DNA from: Liolophura sinensis
Taxonomy: Eukaryota > Mollusca > Polyplacophora > Chitonida > Chitonidae
Assembly (NCBI RefSeq): GCF_032854445.1
Contig: NC_088296.1
Location: forward strand, 28,329,064 to 28,393,063
DNA length: 64,000 nucleotides
Direction of reading: 5' to 3'
The notes below the pieces were generated by a model. The model saw only the letters and a program-made list of their open reading frames with translations. It did not search any database and had not been told where the DNA came from. The first letter of the stretch is position 1. Each line of letters begins with the position of its first letter. The position numbers were made by a program, and so were the translations under genes. Shown here piece by piece: positions 35,465 to 47,215 of this stretch.

Positions 35465-35905
35465 GAACAGTAACACTATGACCCGATGTGTGAACAATTA
35501 GTGGGACTATTACCTGAAGTATGAACAATCAGTTGGACTATTATCCGAGGTGTGAATAATCCGTTGGACTATTACCCGAAGTGTGAACAATCAGTTGGAT
35601 CATTTCCTGAGATGTGAATAATCCGTTGGACTATTACCCGAGGTGTGAACAATCAGGGGGACTATTACCCGAAGTGTGAACAATCAGTTGGACTATTACC
35701 CGACGTGTGAACAATCAGTTGGACTATTACCCGAAGTGTGAACAATCAGTTGGACTATTACCCGACGTGTGAACAATCAGTTGGACTATTACCCGAAGTG
35801 TGAACAATCAGTTGGACTATTACCCGAGGTGTGAACAATCAGTGGGAATATTACCTGAAGTGTGAACAATCAGTGGGGCTATTACCTGAAGTGTGAACAG
35901 CAGAG
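35465..35905. repeat. 31 bp minisatellite, about 13-14 copies
   Basis: The unit is GTGTGAACAATCAGTTGGAC then TATTACCCGA plus one variable base. A two-monomer alternation (CCCGAAG / CCCGACG) is visible at 35,660-35,800. The 31 bp period is not a multiple of three, so no long ORF forms. Confidence 0.9.
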
Positions 35906-36518
35906 CAGGCGTACAAACCATTAATTACAGGTAGGAACATTCTACATGTGTGCAGACACTGGTTCAGTGTTAGTTGCGCCACGATATGGTTGAAACATTG
36001 CCGATCTGGTGTTAAACCATGGTCATTCGTGTATGCATACATTGTGTGGACCAGGGGCTGTCACTTCAGATCTCATGTGTGATTATTGCGACTAATTATA
36101 TATTTGTCATCACTTTTGCTCAATGTACTTTACTCTCATAACTTTGCCTTCTGATTTTCTAACTTCAAATGCTCTTTGAAAACGCATTCTGTGCGCCATA
36201 TTATTAGCTCTTTATAAAGAGTAATTCAACAAGCCGTCTTACATAAAGGCCTATACCACTGGTCATCGTGATGTACGGAGATGAACTTAATGTATGGAAT
36301 AGATTACGAAAAGGATTTTAAAATCCTGAAGTAATTTCGTTAACACGGATTATCCTGACATAAAATTTCTGATATAAAATGCCCAATAGGAGAGCATATT
36401 CCAGGAACAGTTTATTCAGCGTGCACAACGTGACAGAGGGTTCTTTAATCAGTTCGGCAGCTTGTTATCAGTTCTGTAAAATACAGAAATACAGATGTCA
36501 AAACAGTGATACGGAGAC

Positions 36519-36559
36519 ACTACTTATTATATAGTACACTGTACTATATAATAAGTAGT
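36519..36559. repeat. Perfect 19 bp palindrome, 3 nt loop
   Basis: The left arm ACTACTTATTATATAGTAC (36,519-36,537) and right arm GTACTATATAATAAGTAGT (36,541-36,559) are exact complements around ACT. It is AT-rich and could extrude as a cruciform or form an RNA hairpin if transcribed. No coding function. Confidence 0.85.
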
Positions 36560-37169
36560 TAAATGAAATAATAGTCAATCAGACCGAGACGACTGTGTAC
36601 GTAAATAAACAACGAAATTTCTCCATCATTTTACATTAAATAACAGATACACACAAAAAGCACTGTCATCATCTCGCAAATCTTGTGAAGGTATGTATCT
36701 TGACGATCGTCCACTAAAATACAACCATTCAAATTTTCTACTATGCAAATAATAGTAACAAAATACATTTAGATGTATTAATCAAATTCGATAAGTCCCA
36801 TGAAATATCAATTCAGGGGGAACAACTCTTACATGATGTAATCAAAGCACGTTACTCAACATTACGCTACAACAGCGCTATACCAGTATATCATCCAAAT
36901 CACTGCACTACCACGGTCATTTAAGGAATATGCTTAGCCAAGTCAAATAGTTAAAAGAAAATGAAAGTATTACCAGATTCTGTGAGCCTCAGAATCAAAA
37001 ATTCATTGAAAATATCTCCTATTTATTACACAAAACATAGCTGGACAAACACTTAAAGAAGGAGAAAACTTACATATCAAACATATACCATTGCAAATAG
37101 TATGCATTTCCTCGAATGTATATGTCATACAAAACATTCTAATGAGTATCTCCAGTTGATAAATTATAA

Positions 37170-37600
37170 ATTCATTCGCCAAAATCCTCTGTGGGCGACT
37201 CCATTTCGCCTAAGAACTAGCCCTGAAGTCTTCTGTGTGAGGAGGACAATTCCCTTCAGAAACCGCCGAAGTGCAATTCGTACATATCCGGATGAAAATG
37301 TACGTAACCTGCCAAATGCCAGTACTTCGCGATTATTTCCGCTTGACGACCGGGAAACCGGAATCTTGGGCGTTAGTTTACGGGAAGAAGCCAGCGGTTT
37401 TAACGACTCTCGTTGGCTGAGAGGCAACACACCCCGAGCATAAATAACAGGGTGTTAAAGATGGAAGACGCGATGAACTGCCGTTTTCAGGCTTTACGTG
37501 TATGGCTAGGAAGAATCGGAAAATTATGCAGCAGGCACCCACCAGCTAGAACAAATTTGTATAGGCTCTATTCAGTCCATAGTGCCATGTTTCTTCTCCT
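37170..37600. other. CpG-richer island, possible exon or promoter, unidentified
   Basis: CG dinucleotides are clearly denser here than in flanking DNA (for example GACGACCGGGAAACCGG). ORFs run on both strands (37,102-37,443 plus; 37,164-37,430 minus), and a short ORF starts MEDAMNCRFQALRVW at 37,461. None resembles a family I know. It could be a 5' exon or promoter of an unseen gene, or a fragment of a GC-rich repeat. Confidence 0.25.
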
Positions 37601-38379
37601 TTAACCCTAGGAAACACAATGCATTAATTAACCTATCTAAAACAAGATAGAACGCTGCTGTGGAAATATAATAAACTGGCAGATTTAATGAATGAAAAAA
37701 TATACGTATGATATCCTTTACATAAAATAACATTTAAAAATTAATCTAAATTACCTGAAGAGTAAATCATTTACTGTGCAAAATTTACAAGTTTCTTACG
37801 GTGCAGCAGTGCGTGCAGTCTGCAATATTTGGTAAGTGTGCACCGTAGTGTTGTGTAGTGTGTCATGAAGATATCGCTTTCCTGTTTTTTCAACCGATAC
37901 ATATTTCGAATTTCCAAGATAGAAGGCATATCCCCGTGATCTCTCCAGGCAACAGAAGGAAATTGTCTGCCGTGTTTTAGTCTGCTCACAACCAGTACAT
38001 TGTCATTACTCAACATGTATTTTGAGTATAAACCCACCGAAACAAAGTTAGTACATGAAGTCGTTAAGCGAATTCCTTATTGTGAGAGGGGACTTATTAA
38101 CCGAAGTTCATGACAAGAATTCATGAGGAACGGCTTGCTCCAAAATAGTGGGATTACTTTTGTGTGTGTAACATTTTTACCACTTGATTAAAGAAACACA
38201 TTTAATCCCATGATGTTAATCTTATAACCAGATTATAATCATAGCGAATCACAAGGTATATATGTACTAGCATTATAGTTTATTTCTTTTAGAGAGTCGT
38301 CTATATTCAGGTGCCTGTAAAATCAGTCATAATCGCTACGAAAATTGCCTTTAGTAAGTGTTACGTTGCAGCCCAAGCT

Positions 38380-39000
38380 CTACACATTGATACATTGGAC
38401 GTCCATGTTACTACAAAGAAATTGTAGTTAGAATACTCTTTCTAATTCATAATGTTAAATTCCATAAGCTTAGTTTCGACACCAAGAACTCATTGCCTGG
38501 GGTGACGTAATAATTATTCAGAAGCACTTTGCATGCTGGATAATAAGCGTGGAGAGTAATTTGTTTTACAGTGGCTGCTCCAACAAGCGGTTAGGACAAA
38601 CTCCACGCAACAACACAGCTTACACTACTGTCTCTATAAATAACTAGATCACTTTAATTTCCTATCCCTACAACTTTACTGCCGTGAGATCATATACTAC
38701 AAGAGATCATATACTGCAAGAGTAAAATTAATTTATTATGGTTATATTATATTAAAACGTGCGGACGATTTCAAATATGGCAGTGTCAGAAACAGGGTTT
38801 ACAGTAAAGTCGACAGCAGTTGAGGTAACTGGTGTCACCCTCCTTCAAAACATGTTGAACTCCGCCCAATACCCAGCATGCCACTAGCTTTTGAATAATT
38901 ATGACTATATTATCTTATAGAGTTTGACATTATGAATTAGAAAAAGTGTTTTAACTTCGTTTTCCCAGCAAGAATATAAACTTTCAACATGTCCAGTGAA
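38380..39000. repeat. Fold-back repeat family F, copy 2
   Basis: The left arm, about 38,430-38,565 (TTTCTAATTCATAATGT, ATAATTATTCA, GCATGCTGG), is inverted at about 38,855-38,965. The loop-proximal part 38,790-38,880 (complement of GCGGAGTT-AACATGTTTTG and CACCAGTTACCT) matches copy 1 at 31,190-31,245. Confidence 0.65.
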
Positions 39001-40489
39001 GAGCTTGTGTTGTTATGTGTCACTGACTAAAGGCAAGTTTGGAAGCGAGTTTGGCTGATTTTACAGACAGCTGAATATGGGCGATTCTCTAAAAGAAATA
39101 CACTATAATACAAACATAGCCAAGAAGTAGAGGTGGGGGGTGGGGAGCATCAAATTGTGCTGTAGCCTGTAATGATAGGTTTTCTACGCCCTGGCTTGAC
39201 GACGCTATTTTATATATGTAGATTGGCGGATTATATCATGCTTCCGGGGTAACCTCTATTATGTCTTATGCGAAATGGAACATGTCCAATTTGACGAAGG
39301 AAGTCAAACACCTCTTAAATGAAATCCCCAACACTTTTATTTTCACACTAAATATTCCCGCCACACAATATTTATGTGTAATCTCTACACTACATTTCAA
39401 ACAAAAATGTTAATCAGTTCTTCTTAAAAAATGGAATGTCGGCCTACCTTTTCCTCTCTAAGCTTAAACCAGGTTTATCCCATTGTGTCAGCCTCTTTGG
39501 AGTTGAGTACTCAGAAGTGCTGTCAGTGATCGGCTTCGAGACACCCTGTTTAAATCATTCTGCTATCTACGCGTGTTTTATAATGCATATGCGGTGGCCA
39601 AGTGTGGATTTTGTAAAACATACATGTAGCCAATGAGAATGTACAGCACTGGAAGTTGGGGTTATGTGTGGCAGTGTGACAAGAGCTACATGTAATGGTT
39701 ATTTATCCAACACCCTGGATACTGTAAATGTAGATGTTACATTCCACGTAGAACTAGAGGCTAATTTTAATGCAAAGTTTTGAAATCACGCAGATGTAAG
39801 CGTTGAGGTATACATGGATATATGCCTACATGGTGTAAGCGATAGGTTTGGAGGTATAAATGGATATATACCTACCTACATGGTGTAAGCAATACAACAA
39901 CCTGGGTAATATCCAGGTAACATGCGTTCCTGTCTCAAACGTGCAGTAACCCATTTTACCCCAGGAAATGTTGTCACAGAGTAGATTTCTCCTATGTTCA
40001 CAAACCAGCCACATCTAGAACACGAATTTAAAACATTGAACACATGACATTCAATTGTAGAAGAAGATAAAACATACCCGTCTATCCGTTTTTTGCTATG
40101 CGAATCTCCAATAACGTGAAGGCTATGGATACGTCAACACTGCGTGTACATTGGCCTTTTCTTGTACAAGGCTTCACATTCTCAGTAGCATAATGGCTGG
40201 TATATTCATGGTGTTAGTGTAACTTTTCTCTTGTTCTCTATTAGACTCTCCGCTAAGACGTTTACTCGACTAAAACGAATACATCAAACGTGCGTTATTC
40301 GTTATTCGGTTCTGTAACTGGATATGGTTTCAGTAGGATATTGTCTTTTCCACTCTCATGTATCAAATTTACAGGACATTTACTTCAATGTGTTACTAAC
40401 ACGTTATGTGTTCTTTGCGTCTCCAATAATAACTGTTATACAACACAAACATTAGTTAAACATGGTGTCGGCACGTTATGTGCTGTTTG
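39001..40489. other. No gene seen
   Basis: Mostly unique AT-rich sequence. A ~53 bp duplication (GAGGTATA-ATGGATATAT, CTACATGGTGTAAGC) lies at 39,808-39,895. Positions 40,240-40,489 look like decayed flank of the following 77 bp array. Confidence 0.45.
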
Positions 40490-41465
40490 ACTCCCCAATA
40501 TCAAATCTATTTACTTCAATATAGACATCTACTTAAATGTAGTGCTAGCACGTTCTCTGCTACATCTCTCTCCTATACCAAAGCTATTTACTCGAATATA
40601 GACATCTACTTAAATGTAGTGCTAGCACGTTCTCTGCTACTTCTCTGTCCTATACCAAAGCTATTTACTCGAATACAGAGATTTACTTGAATGTATTGCT
40701 AGCACATTCTCCGCTACTTGACTCTCCAATATCAAAGCTATTTACTCGAATATAGACGTCTACTTGAATGCAGTGCTAGCACGCTCTCCGCTACTTGACC
40801 CTCCAATGTCAAAGCTTGTTACTCGAATATAGACATCTAGTTGAATGTAGTGCTCAATCGTTCTCTGCTACATGTTCCTCCAATATCAAACCCAGTTATT
40901 CGAATATAGACATCTATACTTAAATGTATTCTCCGCTATTTGACTATCTAATATGAAAGTTATTTACTGGAATATAGACAACAAGTTGAATATTGTACTC
41001 AAACGTTCTCTGCTACTTGTCCCTCCAATGTCAAAGCTAGTTACTCGAATATAGACATTTACTTGATTGTAGTACTAGCACGTTCACCGCTTTTTGTCTC
41101 TCCAATACCAAAGCTATTTACTCGAATATAGACATCAACTTGAGTGCAGTGATAGCACGTTCTCCGCTACTTAACTCTCCAATATCAAAGCTTGTTACTC
41201 GAATATAGACATCTAGTCTACCATCTCTGCTATGGGCCTCTCCAATATCAAAGCTATTTAGTCGAATATAGACATCTACATGAAGGTAAAGTTAGCACCT
41301 TCTCCGCTACCTGTCTCTCAGAGCTATACCAGAGCTATTTACTGGAATATAGACATCTGCTTGAATGTGGCGCTAGCACGTTCTTCGCTACCTACCTCTC
41401 TAATATCAAAGCTTTTTACTCGAATATAGACATCTAATTGAATGTGGTGCTAGCACGCTATTCTT
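40490..41465. repeat. 77 bp tandem repeat, about 12.5 copies
   Basis: The unit contains TTTACTCGAATATAGACATC, TACTTGAATGTAGTGCTAGC, ACGTTCTCCGCTACTTGACT, CTCCAATATCAAAGCTA. Copies show indels of a few to about 20 bp. A degenerate relative lies at 21,740-21,990. Confidence 0.88.
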
Positions 41466-41748
41466 TATATATAGATATCCGTAGACACAAAACTGAATCT
41501 GCTGATCGATGCACATTTTCCACAATGCCTGACATCACTAAATGGGCTCCTTTAATAGGCCTACGAAGTCGTGTCATGTGGCTTTTGTCAAGGGGGGACA
41601 ACACTGCACTCAGCCAGGCGAGTGAAACCATAACATATTCATTTAACATTTAATCAGTGCATGTTGGTAGCTACAATACAACCGCTGGAAATAGGCCTAC
41701 ATAACAGTCACAGTGTGAGTTTAACTTCCACATGTAATCTGAAAGGAA

Positions 41749-42128
41749 CTGAATGAATGAATGATTGCTTGAATGAATGAATGAATGAATGATTTTTCCT
41801 TAACGTTATAGTTAACAATTTTTCAGTCATTTAACGACGAGGGGTGATTGGGTGTGTGTATACATTATACTGTGTCATATTGTGACAGGGCGACTCCATG
41901 CCGCCAAAGTGCTGCCGCCATTTAAGTATCACGCCGAAGACACCAGACATAACCCCTGCCGAGTCACATTATACTGAGACCGGGCGAACCAGTCCTGTTT
42001 CCCTGCTCTAACCTCTCAGTACTGATCGCCAAGCGAGGCAGCAAAAAGTACCGTTTTTAATCCAGGTTGGATTCAGGGTCTCCCGACTTCGAGGCGGACG
42101 CTCTAACCATTAGGCCACCAAAGAGGTC
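41749..42128 (-). mobile_element. Full-length tRNA-derived SINE, minus strand
   Basis: Read on the minus strand, the head at 42,128-42,060 is tRNA-like, with an A box TGGCCTAATGG (42,117-42,107) and a B-box-like AGACCCTGAATCC (42,081-42,069). The body follows, including GGTGTCTTCGGCGTGATACT and TTAAATGACTGAAAAATTGT, and the element ends in a (TCAT)n tail at 41,795-41,749. The internal pol III promoter, conserved body and simple-repeat tail define a SINE. The intact-looking promoter boxes suggest a moderately young copy. Confidence 0.82.
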
Positions 42129-42900
42129 AAAAGAGAGAGAAATTGAAAGCCACATACTGCATGGTAACCAACTAAATCTTATATATGACACTGAAGACAA
42201 CACAATATGGCATTTAACTTAAGCTTAATACCCAGAGAAAGTGTAAGTTGCACATGGGTAATCAACTGATACATGTGGGCCCTATACCATGCATATCTAC
42301 ATGACTCTACATAGTACCTAAAATATGATACTTCTACAACCATGGAAGAAGCGTCAGGTCGTAGTCTATTTAATGGTGAACTTTTTGATGGTCCATGGTC
42401 ACATACAGTGCGGGTTCTGTACAGCCCATCGACAGGGACTGTAGATACACGCAGGCACTCTCTTTGTGGCGTATAGGTGAAAACAAACGGTTATTTGGCG
42501 GCGCTCGCAAAGTCGTATGTCTGTCTAACGTTTGAAGACCACTTGTCTTCTAACGGTATGATATGTATATCTGTTTGTCACACAATGGCCGGTGATTTAC
42601 CTTAAATACATCAGTTACCTCCATCATAAAACTGACCACCATGGCATAAACATTCTTGACAATAGCATCCGGCAGCAATCAGTCAGTCAACCAATTAACC
42701 ATGGATACAATGTAGTACATGTAGAATATAGTTATGGTTACTGAGTGGTAATATCATAAACATGTTACAGATATAGGGATATATATGAATATGCAAACTT
42801 CTCCTAGGGAGCAAATAACGACTTGATGTATTGTTTAAAATTCCACAGACACTTGATTTGAATTTTCACTTCGGAATGTAGAGAAATGATGGAAATGGTG
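42129..42900. other. No gene seen
   Basis: Unique AT-rich sequence with no ORF or repeat of note. Confidence 0.45.
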
Positions 42901-42904
42901 GGAA

Positions 42905-43205
42905 TCCCTTGTCATTTGGGTGGAGATACGTTGTCACCAGGTGTAGATCCGTTGTCATTTGGGTGGAGATCCGCTGTCACCAGGGTGGAGATCCGTTGTC
43001 ACCTGAGTGGAGGATCTTTGTCACCTGGGTAGAGACCTGTTGTCACCAGGGTAGAGATCTGTTGTCACCAGGGTGGAGGATCTTTGTCACCTGGGTAGAG
43101 ATCTGTTGTCACCAGGGTGGAGGATCTTTGTCACCTGGGTGGAGGATCTTTGTCACCTGGGTGGAGATCTTTTGTCACCTGGATGGGGATCAGTTTTCAC
43201 TCGTA
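42905..43205. repeat. 22 bp minisatellite, about 13 copies
   Basis: The unit is TTGTCACCTGGGTGGAGATC plus 2 bases. Three units make 22 codons, which opens the ORF 42,909-43,232 (WRIFVTWVE-type repeats). It sits 130 bp upstream of the first ankyrin exon seen. I regard the ORF as a by-product of the period. Confidence 0.88.
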
Positions 43206-43337
43206 ATAGTTAGCTATGTGTTTAATATGTAGAGTGACTTTACTTAGGTCTCTCTGCAGACAGAAAAAGAGAGCTGGTTGGTTTCCAAACAAAGTCATTT
43301 TGTATAATATCCCCATTGTTATTTTAACACCCAACAG

Positions 43338-43436
43338 ACAGAAGGAAGGGATTTACATGGGACGATGATGTTGAATTCCGTGGATTTTGTTCGGCGATTG
43401 GACCCGATGGGTGCAAGCGTCAGCGCCAAGGAGAAG
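43338..43436 (+). CDS. Ankyrin exon 0, divergent first repeat
   Basis: The exon is preceded by TTTTAACACCCAACAG and followed by GTAAAC. Exactly 33 codons in frame, reading TEGRDLHGTMML, then NSVDFVRRLD, then PMGASVSAKEK. It aligns to the ankyrin pattern at LH, at NSVDFVRRL (helix 2) and at GA-x-V. It lacks the TPLH tetrapeptide and has LDPM in place of LLEK. Length, phase and spacing from the next exon support it, but the divergence leaves room for doubt. It could be the capping repeat of the array. Confidence 0.55.
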
Positions 43437-44000
43437 GTAAACGATGTACAATTAGGGCTTACAGTTTGGTCATGTAACCGTTTCTATCATTGACCAGTGA
43501 TGGACCCTGAGATAAATAAGTTGTGTCTGAGATAAATAAGTCGTTGTCCGAGCTTACTGACTAACCACCATGGCACATCTGTCAGTTTTCCCCGCAGAGC
43601 AAGGTGTTTAACCACTGGTAATTTATTTCGCACATCATTTTCTCTGCTTACTCCTGTGGAGTTTCTTTAACAACTCAACCTCAAAAATAATAAATAAATA
43701 ACTAAATAAATACTAATTAAATAAATAAATCTTACATTGTGACATTATGCAGTTAAGAAAGACGTTTTTTCGTTTGACAGCTGTAGAAAATAACGCCAGT
43801 GTGTATGAGTGCCTGTGATATACAGACACATAGACATAGTGATTTCAAAGAGTTAACTGGAAAATCAGTACATTGACAGGTGAAATTAACACGACATGTC
43901 CATTTCCAACTGCATAAAAATGTTAACAACGAATTTATTCAAATGCATAAAATGTGACCATTACCTTGGTTAAGTTCTGCATTGCTCTTACATTATACAG

Positions 44001-44099
44001 GAAGGATGGACAGCCTTACACCGTGGAGCTTGGAAAAACAACGTGGATGATGCTCGTGTGCTGCTGGAGAAGGGTGCTGATGTCAATGTACAGAATCAG
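44001..44099 (+). CDS. Ankyrin exon, beta type, the only intact one
   Basis: Acceptor TTACATTATACAG, donor GTATAG. Reads EGWTALHRGA, then WKNNVDDARVLLEKGADV, then NVQNQ. TALH replaces TPLH, a common variant. It is the reference for judging the other beta copies, all of which lost the acceptor AG or most of their length. Confidence 0.75.
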
Positions 44100-44215
44100 G
44101 TATAGGTGATGTATGGATATCAGGCCACAATGCTTAAAAACTCAACCCAGATAAGTACCCGTTCTCAGTATATTGAGAAGTAAACTGAACATAAACAACA
44201 ACAATAATATGCAGA

Positions 44216-44720
44216 AAGAAGAATTAAACTAAATTAAATTAAATTCCCTTTGTCTTTGAAGCCAGTATTTCAAACAATCAGCTCCGTGTCATCATCTCAG
44301 GTACTATGTTTATATCTGGTTGGGTCAAACACCAGATGGTCACAGAGAAGTGCACATTTATCACTGGCTTTGGTGGCCGTCATTTTCGCCAGGAAACGTT
44401 TTGACTTGATTTCTGTTGCCAGATTAACCTGGTGTTCAAATTATTGAACAAATACCTGAGGCGTAGTGCCAATCAGTCCACGTGCCATATTCTAGTTACA
44501 GAACATTGATTATCGATCGTTGACCATTTTTTTCTGATCCATATAATGTAAGCCATATACAGGCCGTCAGGCGGTCGATAGATCCAGTTTTCAAAGTTAA
44601 CGCAGTTACTCTTATGCAGATGAGAGTTTCTCAAAATATGTGGTCCTCAAAGACATTCTTCAATTTAAAGGAATGTATTGGTTTTGTGACATTTTATGTT
44701 CAATAAAGAGAGTTACACCG
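44216..44720. repeat. Intronic ~500 bp segment, module 1 copy
   Basis: Found again at about 45,735-46,395 (shared words CAGCTCCGTGTC, TGTTTATATCTGGTTG, CACCAGATGG, ATTGAACAA-TACCTGAG). It lies between a beta and an alpha exon in both places and is absent from all later modules. The common ORF (about 44,250-44,447) drifts in frame between copies and is not supported as coding. Confidence 0.7.
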
Positions 44721-44976
44721 TGCCAAAATTCAAAGGTGTCAGTGGCATAAGCACCACTTCGCCATATGAAGAGTCTAATCAGCTGTCTACTTGTCATGTC
44801 GCGCGATCCATATCACGCTGTTCAGGTGGGATTGGCGGTGTTCGACCGGCAAGTTCAAATTAGGCAGAGTTGAAATATCTGATACGACACCAAAAAAACA
44901 GCTCATTATCGTTTTATTTTTAAATTCCTCGTATGAAGTAGCTTTTCAAGTATTACATTATATTTACTTTACACAG

Positions 44977-45075
44977 GATGGGTTGACACCTTTGCACACT
45001 GCAGCTCAGAAAAACAATGTGGGTGTTGTTCGTCTGCTACTGGAGAAGGGCGCTGATATCGATGCACAGGATAAG
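44977..45075 (+). CDS. Ankyrin exon, alpha type
   Basis: Acceptor TTTACTTTACACAG, donor GTACGT. Reads DGLTPLHTAAQKNN, then VGVVRLLLEKGADIDAQDK, a textbook repeat with TPLH, VVRLLL and GAD. In-frame TGA follows the donor after six codons (VRDILM), and AATAAA lies about 137 nt downstream. Confidence 0.82.
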
Positions 45076-45547
45076 GTACGTGATATACTGATGTGAGGCC
45101 GGCCACAATACTTGACAATAGATTGTGCTTTGCTATTTTCTTTTCTTACATGCAAATGACGCTTGAATTTCAAGATCTGTACTAGGCACCAAATCCACCG
45201 GCTGCAACTAAATAAATTTGCTCTACATATAATATAATAAGTGTGAATATTTCAAACTTCAATCTTTAGAACGACGACGCATATTTTATGACCTCTTTTT
45301 GTAGTTCGAAGATGTAAGTAACATATGTTATTCCATTTGACAACTGTAGCGCCAAAATAACACCAGTGTGATGTGTGCTTATGATATACAGACACAGAGT
45401 GATTACAATAGGCGAACTGGAAAATCAGTACACTGAGATGCGAAATGAACAAGTTCTACCCATTTTCAGCCACACAAAATTGTCAGCAACGCCTAACACT
45501 CTCATATCTGTATTTTTGATTCAAATTTTAAAAATAAGACCACTGCA

Positions 45548-45604
45548 TTTGTAAAGTTCTAATTTACTCTTACAATATACTGTAAGGATAGACACCTTTT
45601 CACT
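45548..45604 (+). pseudogene. Ankyrin beta exon remnant (module 2)
   Basis: The intron-exon junction of the beta type is recognisable (AGTTCTAATTTACTCTTACA, then AAGGATAGACACC), but CAG|GAAGG has become CTGTAAGG. The acceptor is gone and a stop is created. Similarity ends after about 10 codons. Confidence 0.6.
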
Positions 45605-45734
45605 TTTCTCGTGTGACAGGAATGAATTATGGCACGGTAGGTCTACACAACATGAGAACTCGTCGATTGACGCACTGGTATAATTTTATTGCATTTTATA
45701 AAACAAAATATAAAAAACACAACATGTGAGGTTA

Positions 45735-46395
45735 TACGGAAATGAGAATTGAACCAAATTAAATTCCATCTGTCTTTAAAACCAGAATTTCAAACGATCA
45801 GCTCCGTGTCGTCAGCTCAGATCCCATGTTTATATCTGGTTGTGTCCAACACCAGATGGCCAGAAAGAAGTGGCCAAATGTGCACAGTTTATCTCGTTAA
45901 AATATATCCAAATATGTTAAATGGTTCCATAAAGATTAAATTAAAATACGTAGTGCCAACAACGTGCACATATTCAGTGGCGGTTTTGGTGGCGGAAATT
46001 CTTGCCAGCGAACGTTTTGACCTGATCCCTGGTATTAGATTAACACGGGATTTCTTGGTGTTATGTTCTTCAAAATATTGAACAAGTACCTGAGACGAAG
46101 CGAATTAAAGTTTTTTTCTAGTTGCAGATGATAGATTATAGAGCGTTGAAAGCCTTTATGCGAGCCATATAAAGTAAGTCATATATACGGGCTGTAAGGC
46201 GGTGAATGGACTGAGTTTTCCTCGTCGAGCATGTTCTTTTTTTTTTAAAAAAAAAGCTACTCACATTCACGTCAAAATTACCTTTCTAAAAATATATTGT
46301 ACTTAAAGACATTCCTTTAATGTAAAGAGATATATTAGTTTTATGGCACTTTATGCACAATAAGGCGAGTTACGACTTACCAGAATTCATGACAC
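45735..46395. repeat. Intronic ~500 bp segment, module 2 copy
   Basis: Second copy of the 44,216-44,720 segment, with an extra insertion of about 110 bp near 45,870-45,980. The LINE begins at its right edge. Confidence 0.7.
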
Positions 46396-46721
46396 TCTGG
46401 TAAAAAAATAAGTGGTTGTAGGTGACTTTACTTTTGACTCCTTACAAAGCCCTCATCCTAAAATGTACCAAACTGAACATGTATCTAAGCTCAAACAAAT
46501 AATAACAGAGCCTACCCGAATTACCCCAACGTCCAAATCACTGACTCATTTGATAATGATCTTTTGTCTAGACAATATCTTGCAATTGGGGGCCATTGCC
46601 TCATCTTTTTTTACTCAGACAAATTGGAAGCGTTTTTTTTTTTCGCATCGCCTGATGCCAGTAAAATAACTGAGGATATAGACAAGTGTATTTTGGACAT
46701 TTGTGATATCTTCATCCCAAA

Positions 46722-46975
46722 TATTTATTTATTTTTTTCATTGGTGTTTTACGCCGTACTCAACAATATTTCACTTATACGACGTTGGGCAGCATTATGG
46801 TGGGAGGAAACCATGCAGAACCCGGGGGAAACCCCGACCATGAGCAAGTTGCTGAGAGACCTATCCACGTACGGTCGGAGAGAAAGCCAGCATGAGCTGG
46901 ACTCACAGCGACCGCACTGGTAAGAGAATCATTACACTGCGTTAGCGCGCTAAACATCTGAGCCACAGAGGCCCC
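46722..46975 (-). mobile_element. tRNA-derived SINE nested in the LINE
   Basis: On the minus strand the head GGGGCCTCTGTGGCTCAGAT starts at 46,975, with A box TGGCTCAGATG at 46,965-46,955. The B-box region has a short deletion (TGTGAGTCCAGCTC). The body passes through CCACCATAATGCTGCCCAAC and GTGAAATATTGTTGAGTACG, and the tail is AT-rich (AAATAAATA) at 46,735-46,722. It splits the LINE codons ...IFIPN and KYVTIRPRDKPWVT; the short flanking match ATCC(C)AAA looks like a worn target-site duplication. Confidence 0.85.
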
Positions 46976-47215
46976 TCAATCCAAACAAATATGTCACTAT
47001 CAGACCTCGTGATAAACCTTGGGTAACTAATGAACTCCGCCTGTCCATGACCAAACGAGGTAGAGAGAACTCAAATAGTGCGGCCGACTGGGCAACATTT
47101 CAGAAGAATTATAAATGATAGCATAACCCTCAATAGAAGGACCAGAGAGAAGTGCGATAAAGGCTTAGATGCTGCTATTTCTAATGAAGCCTTTGGCTCC
47201 GAAAATTGATGAACG

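Larger units (their letters stand above)
35906..38349. other. No firm gene; palindrome and CpG-rich pocket inside
   Basis: AT-rich sequence. It contains a perfect palindrome (36,519-36,559) and a locally GC- and CpG-richer segment (37,170-37,600), both described separately. No other feature. Confidence 0.45.

Noticed and set aside
37771-38037. Similarity of a minus ORF (MLSNDNVLV) to one at 26,786-26,974 (MSNDNVFV)
   Set aside because: The match is a few residues in otherwise unrelated sequence.
42060-42128. tRNA gene on the minus strand
   Set aside because: A and B box-like sequences are present, but a SINE body and tail follow and no proper acceptor stem is seen; this is a SINE head.
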